A model generated the notes under the pieces. The model made no database searches and was not told the origin of the DNA. It worked only from the letters and a program-made list of their open reading frames with translations. Of a DNA stretch of 7,234 bases, positions 1 through 5,658 are shown in pieces. How positions within the stretch are numbered: the first letter of the stretch is position 1; every line of letters begins with the position of its first letter. The DNA comes from an uncultured Mucispirillum sp. (GTDB taxonomy: Bacteria > Chrysiogenota > Deferribacteres > Deferribacterales > Mucispirillaceae), in contig CAMEOC010000049.1 in assembly GCA_945929285.1 (NCBI GenBank), positions 1 through 7,234 on the forward strand. The letters run 5' to 3'. A program made the position numbers and the translations under genes.

Positions 1-685
1 CACCAAAAATATCTTTAAAAAGGCTGATATATTCTAAACCTGTGCCACCAAATACATTTACTGCCACCATAGAATTATCTCTTTTTGAAAAATATTCTTT
101 ATATATTTTTTTCATTTTTTCAAAATATATTTCTTTGCCTTCTTTAGCTTTATCTGTAATTACACCTTTTACACCGTTTCTATTATTAAAAGAGTTATTG
201 GCAACAGCTTCATTCATCTGCCCTAAAAGGTAAGTATGTATACCTTGAGTGCCTATACCAAATTTTGCTCCGTTTGTGGTAACTTCCACATGGCTTCTTG
301 TTATCTGGCAGTGGCCTTTAGTATTAAGCTGTTCCTGGTTTTGGTAAACCTGGCCGGAAGAAGATGTGCCTATATCATATACATTTACACCCTGGCTTGC
401 CACACCTTTGCCAAAGGCTTCTGCCAATGCTTTTGAAGTAGGGCCGTTATCATAACCTATAACAATAGTATCTCCCACATTTAAGCCAACTTTTTCTCCG
501 CTTTCTGTGTTAAAAGTAAGGCCTGCCATAAGCATACCGGCAGCTTCTGCTGTTTCTGGGGTAAATACGGCATCATCACCAAAAAACCTGCCTGGCTCGC
601 CTACATAAGCTCGTATATCATATGAAGTTTTTTTAAATAACTTGCTATTATTTTCTTTTACTTTTTTAGGAAATTCAAAAGACAT
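1..685 (-). CDS. Phosphohexomutase (phosphomannomutase/phosphoglucomutase family), 5' part only
   Basis: The first 228 codons of an alpha-D-phosphohexomutase are present; the gene continues past the left edge. The family interconverts hexose 1- and 6-phosphates (mannose or glucose) in the cytosol to feed sugar-nucleotide and surface-glycan synthesis. Residues 20-31 (TSYDIRAYVGEP) match the N-terminal F-R-x-Y-D-I-R-G-x-x-G-E signature. The phosphoserine loop lies at residues 128-142 and reads ITRSHVEVTTNGAKF, so the catalytic Ser is S131. Residues 207-217 (VAVNVFGGTGL) correspond to the start of domain II (VVVDxxNGAG in relatives). The Mg-binding DGDGDR loop and the sugar-specificity domain would lie outside the window, so the substrate cannot be told. 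The ATG at 685 has GGAGG 8 bases upstream. The loop departs from the usual TASHNP (TRSHVE here), which is unusual. Family assignment is firm; the exact enzyme is open. Confidence 0.88.
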   Translation of the reverse strand, partial: MSFEFPKKVKENNSKLFKKTSYDIRAYVGEPGRFFGDDAVFTPETAEAAGMLMAGLTFNTESGEKVGLNVGDTIVIGYDNGPTSKALAEAFGKGVASQGVNVYDIGTSSSGQVYQNQEQLNTKGHCQITRSHVEVTTNGAKFGIGTQGIHTYLLGQMNEAVANNSFNNRNGVKGVITDKAKEGKEIYFEKMKKIYKEYFSKRDNSMVAVNVFGGTGLEYISLFKDIFG

Positions 686-693
686 AGGTTATT

Positions 694-698
694 CCTCC
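694..698 (-). promoter_or_regulatory. Ribosome binding site of the phosphohexomutase gene
   Basis: GGAGG on the minus strand lies 8 bases before the ATG at 685. It supports that start although the gene is cut by the window edge. Confidence 0.75.
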
Positions 699-720
699 GT
701 ACTAGAATCATATTTTTATT

Positions 721-749
721 ATAATAGAATAATATTTTAAATAGTTCAA
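721..749 (-). promoter_or_regulatory. Predicted sigma-70-type promoter of the phosphohexomutase gene
   Basis: On the minus strand a -35 box TTGAAC (749-744), a 17-base spacer and a -10 box TATTAT (726-721) lie between the methyltransferase stop and the phosphohexomutase start. Transcription would begin near 713, giving a leader of about 28 bases that contains the ribosome binding site. The surrounding DNA is very AT-rich, so chance matches are possible, but the spacing and position are good. It suggests the mutase gene can be expressed independently of the methyltransferase upstream. Confidence 0.5.
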
Positions 750-767
750 GTATAATAAGCTTATTTT

Positions 768-1514
768 TTATTTTATATGTAAAATTTTTAATATTTTTTT
801 TGCTAGTGGCTTAAATTTTATTAGTTTTGTATTAAATAAGTTATTTATAAACTGCCTTGGTTTAGAATATGTTCTTTTTTCTATTTTCAATGCTTTTTCA
901 TAATGGTTTATAATATCATATATATCCATACTTTTAGCTTTTTCAAATAAGTATGTATTATATGATATAAATGTAACATCTTTTTCTAAATTACGAAGAA
1001 ACCCTTTTCTTGCAAATTTTTCTACCCAGTATTCCTTTTTCTGCACATTAAAATGGGTTACATCATCAAAATCATCATCTGTGGAAGAAATAAGCACTTT
1101 ATCTGCATAGCTTACCATTTTATCTATTACTTTTAAGCCGTCATCTTCATATAGATGCTCTATCATTTCTATACTTATTACTAAATCATAATGTTTTGGA
1201 AAATCTTCTGGAAGATTTTCAAGGGCAGACATATTTTTTAAATATGGCTTTATACTTTCATCTGCTTTAGATATGGCATACTCTGAAACATCTATTCCAT
1301 AAGCTTCCACACCTTTTTCCCTTAATGACTGCACCAAATAACCAAAGGCACAGCCCATATCTAAAACATTCTTTGGATAAAACATATTTATAATATTTTC
1401 TGCTATATTATCAAACATATATTTCCATAATGGGTTATTTTCATAACCTGCACCACATGAATATTCTTCATAATATTCTTTATTATAAGTTTTTGCATAG
1501 TTTGTTTTTGCCAA
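768..1514 (-). CDS. Class I SAM-dependent methyltransferase, probably glycan/LPS-related
   Basis: A 248-residue Rossmann-fold methyltransferase (Methyltransf_11/23 type). Motif I is VLDMGCAFGYL at residues 50-60, the acidic residue that would hold the SAM ribose is D75 in GIDVSEYA, and the post-motif segment DLVISIEMIEHL is at 110-121. An aromatic N-terminal stretch (residues 5-34, YNKEYYEEYSCGAGY) precedes the fold, as in methyltransferases found in surface-polysaccharide clusters. The C-terminal 60 residues are basic (KPLAKKILKILHIK at the end), which might favour contact with membrane or polyanion. The start is a TTG at 1514 with GGGGAG 6 bases upstream; the ATG slightly further up is in another frame. 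The substrate is unknown. A glycan role is inferred from the sequence type and the neighbouring sugar-phosphate mutase gene. An intrinsic terminator stands immediately upstream, so its promoter is unclear. Confidence 0.85.
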   Translation of the reverse strand: MAKTNYAKTYNKEYYEEYSCGAGYENNPLWKYMFDNIAENIINMFYPKNVLDMGCAFGYLVQSLREKGVEAYGIDVSEYAISKADESIKPYLKNMSALENLPEDFPKHYDLVISIEMIEHLYEDDGLKVIDKMVSYADKVLISSTDDDFDDVTHFNVQKKEYWVEKFARKGFLRNLEKDVTFISYNTYLFEKAKSMDIYDIINHYEKALKIEKRTYSKPRQFINNLFNTKLIKFKPLAKKILKILHIK

Positions 1515-1520
1515 AATTTG

Positions 1521-1526
1521 CTCCCC
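1521..1526 (-). promoter_or_regulatory. Ribosome binding site fixing the TTG start of the methyltransferase
   Basis: GGGGAG on the minus strand lies 6 bases before the TTG at 1514. No in-frame ATG or GTG with a comparable site is nearby, so this decides the start. It also lies just beyond the terminator U-tract, so the mRNA leader free of the hairpin is only about 17 bases. Confidence 0.7.
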
Positions 1527-1531
1527 ATAAT

Positions 1532-1562
1532 AAAAAAAGTGTAGAGAATATTCCCTACACTT
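1532..1562 (-). terminator. Intrinsic terminator after the NifX-like gene
   Basis: The minus strand carries an inverted repeat (1537-1562, arms beginning AAGTGTAGGGAA and ending TTCTCTACACTT) followed by a run of T (As at 1532-1538 on the plus strand). One position pairs as G-U in minus-strand RNA but would be an A-C mismatch in plus-strand RNA, so the hairpin works best for minus-strand transcription. It closes the DUF134-mrp-NifX operon and stands directly before the methyltransferase gene. Confidence 0.85.
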
Positions 1563-1582
1563 ATAGATTTTTTATAATGTTT

Positions 1583-1966
1583 TTAATGACTGCATTTGTC
1601 GCTGCTGCAGGAATGGCCATGCTCATGATGCTCTCCATGATGATAGCATATGCTGTCGCTTGAAATAAGCTCGCCTTTTGCAAAAAGTAGTGCTGCTTCA
1701 TCTGCACTGCCCTGCACACCTGTTATCACCTGTAAACCATATGACATGCAGCCGTTTACAGCACCTTGACCCATACCACCTGCAATTACTACTTTTGCTC
1801 CTTTCGAAGCTATAAACTCAGGAAGTATGCCATGGCCATGACCTGGGCTTTGTATGTTTTCTTCTGATATTACTTTACCTTCTTCTATTTCATAAAAGGA
1901 AAATGAAGGGCTGTGCCCAAAGTGAGGGCATACATTACCATTTTCCACTGCCACTGCAATAATCAT
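1583..1966 (-). CDS. NifX/NifB-like (MTH1175-type) cluster-binding protein with His/Cys-rich tail
   Basis: A 127-residue protein of the dinitrogenase iron-molybdenum cofactor biosynthesis family (Nitro_FeMo-Co, PF02579). Family signs are the N-terminal strand MIIAVAVENG, C13 followed by PHFGHSPSF (residues 14-22), a glycine-rich GGMGQGAV at 63-70 and GLQVITGV at 77-84. Relatives bind iron-sulfur or iron-molybdenum clusters in the cytosol. Many occur without nitrogenase, next to Mrp-type ATPases. The last 20 or so residues form a probable metal-binding tail: C107, H109, H110, H113, H114, H116, H118, C120, C125 and H127. The gene follows mrp by 11 bases, with the AAAAGGG ribosome binding site starting in the mrp stop codon. 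A carrier or storage role for a metal cluster made with Mrp is inferred; the actual cargo is unknown. Confidence 0.88.
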   Translation of the reverse strand: MIIAVAVENGNVCPHFGHSPSFSFYEIEEGKVISEENIQSPGHGHGILPEFIASKGAKVVIAGGMGQGAVNGCMSYGLQVITGVQGSADEAALLFAKGELISSDSICYHHGEHHEHGHSCSSDKCSH

Positions 1967-1977
1967 TTTATACCCTT

Positions 1978-2811
1978 TTATTTGCTTTTATTAATTATAT
2001 TATCTAATATCTCATTAAGAGCTGTTTCATTGCTTTCTTCTATTCTGCCACTATCAACAAGGGAAGCAATAGCTGGGTTTATAGGAAGTTTTGCAGTTAA
2101 GCCTATACCGTGTTTTTTAGCAATTTTTTCTATATTGCTTTCTCCAAAGATTTTTATTTCCTTGCCACAGTCTGGGCATTTTACATAGCTCATGTTTTCA
2201 ACTAAAGCTAAAACTTCAATATCCATCATAGCTGCCATATTTACTGCCTTTTCAACTATCATACCCACAAGCTCCTGTGGAGAAGATACGATTACTATAC
2301 CGTCAACTGGTATAGACTGAAATACTGTTAAAGGCACATCGCCAGTTCCAGGCGGCATATCTATAAACATAATATCCACATCTTTCCATACTACATCCGT
2401 CCAAAACTGCTTAACAACACCAGCTATAACAGGGCCACGCCATATAACAGGGTCTGTTTCATTTTCTGCTATTAAGTTTAATGACATTACCTGTATACCC
2501 TCGTTTGTGCGTACAGGCAGCATACCTATTTGGCTTGCCCTTACTTTTTCCCTAATACCAAAAGACTTCGGTATGGAAGGGCCTGTAATATCTGCATCCA
2601 TTATGGCTGTTTTCAAACCTTTTTTCTGGGCAGCAACTGCTAAAAGAGAAGTAACTAAACTTTTACCAACCCCACCTTTACCACTTACTACACCTATTAC
2701 TTTTTTTACACTGCTGTGTTCGTTTAGTTTTTCAAATAAACTTTCGTCCTGCCTTTCGTTACAGTCTTCACCGCAGCCGCTGCAGTTATGTGAGCAACTT
2801 TCTCCTGCCAT
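1978..2811 (-). CDS. mrp: Mrp/ApbC/NBP35-type iron-sulfur carrier ATPase
   Basis: A 277-residue cytosolic P-loop ATPase of the MinD/Mrp family, whose members hold a [4Fe-4S] cluster at a dimer interface and pass it to apo-proteins. The deviant Walker A motif is SGKGGVGKS at residues 43-51, the switch DADITGPS at 72-79, and the Walker B/switch II FIDMPPGTGD at 149-158. The cluster-binding pair is C212 and C215 in VKCPDCGK. An N-terminal Cys cluster (C6, C10, C13, C17) recalls the ferredoxin-like motif of NBP35-type members, although its spacing is tighter. There is no MIP18/DUF59 domain at the N terminus, so this is the short NBP35-like form. The ATG at 2811 has AAGGAG 6 bases upstream. It sits 14 bases after the DUF134 gene and 11 before the NifX-like gene, so the three are almost certainly cotranscribed. 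Confidence 0.93.
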   Translation of the reverse strand: MAGESCSHNCSGCGEDCNERQDESLFEKLNEHSSVKKVIGVVSGKGGVGKSLVTSLLAVAAQKKGLKTAIMDADITGPSIPKSFGIREKVRASQIGMLPVRTNEGIQVMSLNLIAENETDPVIWRGPVIAGVVKQFWTDVVWKDVDIMFIDMPPGTGDVPLTVFQSIPVDGIVIVSSPQELVGMIVEKAVNMAAMMDIEVLALVENMSYVKCPDCGKEIKIFGESNIEKIAKKHGIGLTAKLPINPAIASLVDSGRIEESNETALNEILDNIINKSK

Positions 2812-2825
2812 AATTTTCTCCTTTC

Positions 2826-3170
2826 CTACTCTATATTATGAGCTTTACACTCTGCACAAAGACTGTGAAGCCCTCGTTTACTACATATTGTGTAATCTCC
2901 GCCTTTTATGTTTAATGCCTTTCCTAAAACTAATGCTTCTGCAATTTTTTTTCGTGCATTATTATAAATATTTTGTATGGTAGTTCGTGCCACATTCATA
3001 TATTTAGAACATTCTTCCTGGGAAAAACCTTCCTTATCTATAAGCCTTATGGTTTCAAACTCATCTATAGTTATTTCTATTTCCTGGCTGTTTTTACTAA
3101 TTTCAACAGGAGCAAACTTTCTGATAACCGGCATATAGCATACTTTTCTGCACTTTTTAGGACGCGGCAT
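2826..3170 (-). CDS. DUF134 (UPF0251) family DNA-binding protein
   Basis: A 114-residue protein starting MPRPKKCRKVCYMP, the signature N terminus of DUF134 proteins (MPRPxKxRxVxxxP). Residues 34-48 (TIDEFETIRLIDKEG) and 49-80 (FSQEECSKYMNVARTTIQNIYNNARKKIAEAL, described here only as a sigma-70 region 4-like helix-turn-helix) are conserved in the family. Cysteines C7, C11, C96, C105 and C108 could bind a metal or Fe-S cluster. The reading frame extends upstream to 3248, but those 26 codons cover the ribosome binding site and predicted promoter, so ATG 3170 is the better start (GGGAGG 7 bases upstream). The family has no settled function. Its position as first gene before mrp and the NifX-like gene, next to a perfect palindrome, suggests it is the local regulator, perhaps sensing cluster or metal status (inference). 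Confidence 0.9.
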   Translation of the reverse strand: MPRPKKCRKVCYMPVIRKFAPVEISKNSQEIEITIDEFETIRLIDKEGFSQEECSKYMNVARTTIQNIYNNARKKIAEALVLGKALNIKGGDYTICSKRGLHSLCAECKAHNIE

Positions 3171-3177
3171 AAAACAT

Positions 3178-3183
3178 CCTCCC
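3178..3183 (-). promoter_or_regulatory. Ribosome binding site fixing the DUF134 start
   Basis: GGGAGG on the minus strand lies 7 bases before ATG 3170. It argues for the 114-residue protein rather than the 140-residue frame starting at 3248. Confidence 0.8.
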
Positions 3184-3212
3184 AATACTTTATGTATAAT
3201 ACTTTTTATTTT

Positions 3213-3242
3213 ATAATACAAGTTATTTTTGTCATATGACAA
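3213..3242 (-). promoter_or_regulatory. Predicted promoter of the DUF134-mrp-NifX operon
   Basis: Minus-strand -35 box TTGTCA (3242-3237), an 18-base spacer and -10 box TATTAT (3218-3213), each one mismatch from consensus. The start of transcription would fall near 3206 and the leader would be about 36 bases. An alternative pair, TTGTAT (3221-3216) and TATACA (3198-3193) with a 17-base spacer, is weaker. The -35 box lies inside the 20-bp palindrome, which is the arrangement expected for repression. Confidence 0.5.
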
Positions 3243-3245
3243 AAA
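3226..3245. promoter_or_regulatory. Perfect 20-bp palindrome, candidate operator
   Basis: TTTTTGTCATATGACAAAAA reads the same on both strands. It lies in the 84-bp gap between the FliK-like gene and the DUF134 gene and covers the predicted -35 box. As RNA it would give an 8-bp stem with only two G-C pairs and no following U-run on the minus strand, so a terminator is unlikely. The best explanation is a binding site for a dimeric regulator. The DUF134 protein itself is one candidate; a CRP/FNR-type or other dimeric factor is another. Confidence 0.6.
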
Positions 3246-3254
3246 CATTTTATA

Positions 3255-4283
3255 CTACCCTATTGTTTCAAAGCCCTGCATTTCTTTTAGATTATCTTTC
3301 TTTATTATAAAAAATTCCTTATCTTTTTCCCGTAGTTCTTTCCAGTATATACGGCAGTTTTTTATATGCAGCCTTGAAAGCTCTGCTGATATATTTACCT
3401 TTGTTCTAACTGTTATATTATACATATCTTCATACTGCTTAATAAAGCTTATTATTGTCTGCCCTATTTTTGTAAAATTCATTTTTATAAAAAGGCTGTA
3501 ACTGCCTTTATTGTTTCTTGTAAACCGCATTATGCCATCATCAAAATCTAATTCTTCATTTTCAAAAAATGTAAAAAATTCGCTTCCCATTAATACATTA
3601 GCAATCTGTAATTTTGTTATGGCATTATCTAGGTTATTATTTGCCTGCATATAGGCATTTAATTTTGCATCACCTTCTATGCTTATTTTTTTCAATGCTT
3701 TATTTTCAAAAAACTGACCAGAATTTCTTAAAAACTTCTTTATATCATCTGCTAAAAATGATGTTAAAAATGATGCACCGTTTTCTTTTAATACCTGCAC
3801 TATTTCTTTTTGATTAAATGTAGAAATTTCTTTTGCCATAGTAGAAAGGGATGAAAGTTTTGGGGAAATATTTATATCTTTTAATAAAAGCATACCTTCA
3901 GTTTTAATTACTTCTGCAATAAACCTGCTTCCTTGTGGTGTATTTATAAATGATGCGCTGTATGGTTTACCGTTTATTTCCACCATAAAGCCCTGGTTTA
4001 GTGTGGATATTAGTTTTACATTAACTTTATCTCCCACCTGTAAACTTGTGGTTATATTTTCTTTTAATAATACTACTTCCAAAGGTGAAGTTTTTACAAT
4101 TTGAAGCCTTATGGGTGGGTTTTGCAGTATATCTTTTGATATGGCTTCTACATTTTTGCCGTTTATATTTAATATATATGTGCCATTACCACTTTCTTTT
4201 ACATTTAAAGCATTTACCACATCCCCTGCTTTTACAGGTGCATCTTTTATACTCTGCCTGTAAGCAGAGATTTTCATATCCAT
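3255..4283 (-). CDS. FliK-like flagellar hook-length control protein (divergent)
   Basis: A 342-residue protein with a beta-rich N-terminal half and a C-terminal FliK-like domain. Residues 20-74 (beginning GDVVNAL, with LNINGK) and 84-135 (beginning GDKVNVK, with VEINGK) are two copies of one beta module. Residues 150-245 are mostly helical. Residues 262-320 (YSLFIKMNFTKIGQ, then VRTKVNISAELSRL) resemble the Flg_hook domain (PF02120), where a strand pair with LG is followed by strands and a helix. FliK measures hook length and switches the export gate through FlhB. The fit is at fold-pattern level, and the protein lacks the long Pro/Gln-rich ruler of classical FliK. It is the last of four coupled genes, 1 base after the gene before it, with AAGGTG upstream. 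An in-frame ATG at 4277 is an alternative start. Confidence 0.6.
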   Translation of the reverse strand: MDMKISAYRQSIKDAPVKAGDVVNALNVKESGNGTYILNINGKNVEAISKDILQNPPIRLQIVKTSPLEVVLLKENITTSLQVGDKVNVKLISTLNQGFMVEINGKPYSASFINTPQGSRFIAEVIKTEGMLLLKDINISPKLSSLSTMAKEISTFNQKEIVQVLKENGASFLTSFLADDIKKFLRNSGQFFENKALKKISIEGDAKLNAYMQANNNLDNAITKLQIANVLMGSEFFTFFENEELDFDDGIMRFTRNNKGSYSLFIKMNFTKIGQTIISFIKQYEDMYNITVRTKVNISAELSRLHIKNCRIYWKELREKDKEFFIIKKDNLKEMQGFETIG

Positions 4284-4284
4284 T

Positions 4285-4884
4285 TTACACCTTAGGTAAA
4301 AGCCTTAATGCCAGCTGCACTTCTGTTACAGATATACCTAAATCTCTTGCTATTTCAATAGGTTCTTTACCTTCATTATTCATAGCTATTATTCTGCTTT
4401 TTTTATCCTGCTTGTTTACCTGTTCATTTACTGTATTATTTACACTACTATTTTGCATAGTTACAGACTTTGCTGCCTGCTGTTTGCTTATGCTTTCTTT
4501 TATTAATGTTTCACTGCTTATAAAGCTTTCTTCATTTTCTTTTCTTTCTTCTATTTCTTCTATTTTTTTCACAGTTTTATTAACAGCTTTATTATCTATA
4601 TTTTTATTTGCCCTTTCAAAACGGATAAGCTTTTCATCCACTAAGTCAGATAAATCTTCAAGCACTGCTTCTTTTTGCTTAATAGCAGCATCTAAACTAT
4701 CTGCAATTCTACTGCTTTCTGCCACCATTTCTCGCATATTTTCCATAATTACATAGGCTTCTGTTGGGGAAAAATTTATTAATTTACGCTCTATTTTTCT
4801 TATTCTAAGTAACAGGCTTATAATTACAAGTATTAATATAAATGTAAGAATATAGCCTAAAAGTATAATAACTGTGTTTCCCAT
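4285..4884 (-). CDS. Membrane-anchored coiled-coil protein with C-terminal HTH-like end (SwrB/DUF2802-like)
   Basis: A 199-residue protein with one N-terminal transmembrane helix (residues about 4-27), a basic stop (RIRKIERK), a long charged helical and probably coiled-coil segment (about 41-118), a low-complexity Ser/Asn/Gln-rich linker (119-160) and a conserved C-terminal module (163-197) with EPIEIARDLGISVTEVQLALRL. That last pattern matches the ends of SwrB, DUF6115 and DUF2802 proteins encoded in flagellar operons. In Bacillus, SwrB promotes flagellar basal-body assembly and type III export. The C-terminal body should face the cytosol. Its ATG overlaps the stop of the gene before it by one base (TAATG), so translation is probably coupled. 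The fold assignment is moderate; a role in assembling the flagellar base is inferred from family and operon. Confidence 0.65.
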   Translation of the reverse strand: MGNTVIILLGYILTFILILVIISLLLRIRKIERKLINFSPTEAYVIMENMREMVAESSRIADSLDAAIKQKEAVLEDLSDLVDEKLIRFERANKNIDNKAVNKTVKKIEEIEERKENEESFISSETLIKESISKQQAAKSVTMQNSSVNNTVNEQVNKQDKKSRIIAMNNEGKEPIEIARDLGISVTEVQLALRLLPKV

Positions 4885-5657
4885 TACTTTGTTGCCTCTT
4901 TTAACATTTCTCTTTCCAGCCTGAATATATATTTTATAATTTTATCTTCCAAATCTGCATTTATATTTTCAAATAAGCCTTTATAAATTATATAATCATC
5001 ACACCTTTTAAATTCTTCTGCTTTACATAATGCTGCAAAGGAAAAGAATCCGCCGCTGTCTCTTATGGTTGTATATATTATTATGTTATCTTTATCAATA
5101 CTTTTATTGCTTATAAAAAATATACCTTCTTCCCCAAGTAAAATAGATTTATATTCTTTTGCTCCCTCTATTTCTGTTTTTGGTTTTAAAAGGTATAGTA
5201 TTTCGTCTATTTTGGCATTAATATCTATTAAAAAAGAAATAAGTTCCCTGTTTTCCACATCATCTCTAGAATAAACTTCTTTTAACCTTGAAGCTGTGGA
5301 GTTTAATTCCTGCATATTAAGTGATAATGCAAGTTTTTTATATTTTTCACTTTCATTAATATCATATTCTTTTATACTAAAATCATGGCAAAATTCTACA
5401 TAATGGTTTTTAAAAAATATATTACTTATATTTTCTTTTTCTTTAAAACTAACTACATTACCACTTATATTATAAACTTCTAAAAGCAATATTTCCCTGT
5501 TATTATCTTTTACAAAGGGCAGTATTATTAAATGATAGTTTTGAAAAATATCTGTATTTTCGCACTCTATTTGTAAAGGGCTTTCTTCTATAATATTGCC
5601 ATAAACTGCCCATATATTTTCTTTATATATAACTGAAAGTTTTACACGCTTTCCCAT
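4884..5657 (-). CDS. Atypical PilZ-like domain protein of a flagellar-type operon
   Basis: A 257-residue protein with no signal peptide or membrane helix. The N-terminal half (1-90) is beta-rich and resembles a YcgR-N-like barrel. Residues 104-160 form a helix with the pattern SFLIDINAKIDEILYLL, seen before PilZ domains of the tPilZ kind. Residues 170-257 look like a PilZ barrel, with ILLGEEGIFF in place of the (D/N)xSxxG strand and a closing helix EDKIIKYIFRLEREMLKE like the usual xxIxxYIFxxQRExLR. The RxxxR motif is absent and the D/N and Ser of the second motif are missing, so binding of cyclic di-GMP is doubtful. A motor or export regulator role through protein contact is inferred. It starts 1 base after the small upstream gene with only a weak ribosome binding site, so it is probably translated by coupling. 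Confidence 0.6.
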   Translation of the reverse strand: MGKRVKLSVIYKENIWAVYGNIIEESPLQIECENTDIFQNYHLIILPFVKDNNREILLLEVYNISGNVVSFKEKENISNIFFKNHYVEFCHDFSIKEYDINESEKYKKLALSLNMQELNSTASRLKEVYSRDDVENRELISFLIDINAKIDEILYLLKPKTEIEGAKEYKSILLGEEGIFFISNKSIDKDNIIIYTTIRDSGGFFSFAALCKAEEFKRCDDYIIYKGLFENINADLEDKIIKYIFRLEREMLKEATK

Positions 5658-5658
5658 T

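Noticed and set aside
42..436. Two short plus-strand open frames at the left edge
   Set aside because: Both are antisense to the phosphohexomutase frame, which is open to the edge and carries family motifs.
754..765. Palindrome AATAAGCTTATT after the methyltransferase gene, considered as a terminator
   Set aside because: It is only 12 bp with no room for a loop, is not followed by a T-run on the minus strand, and such AT-rich dyads are expected by chance here.
2507..2983. A plus-strand open frame of 158 codons
   Set aside because: It runs antisense across mrp and the DUF134 gene, both well supported by motifs, and shows no protein family signature.
3226..3245. The palindrome before DUF134 considered as a terminator of the FliK-like operon
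   Set aside because: The RNA stem would have two G-C pairs and is followed by AAAAATAACT-type sequence without a U-run in the minus direction, so termination there is unlikely.
3753..3775. Short tandem repeat TAAAAATGATG, two copies 12 bases apart
   Set aside because: It lies inside the FliK-like gene and encodes the small SFLTSFL duplication; it is too short to be a repeat element.
4046..4756. A plus-strand open frame of 236 codons
   Set aside because: It lies antisense to the FliK-like and SwrB-like genes, is rich in Leu, Phe and Ser as expected from reading AT-rich coding DNA backwards, and has no convincing ribosome binding site or family pattern.
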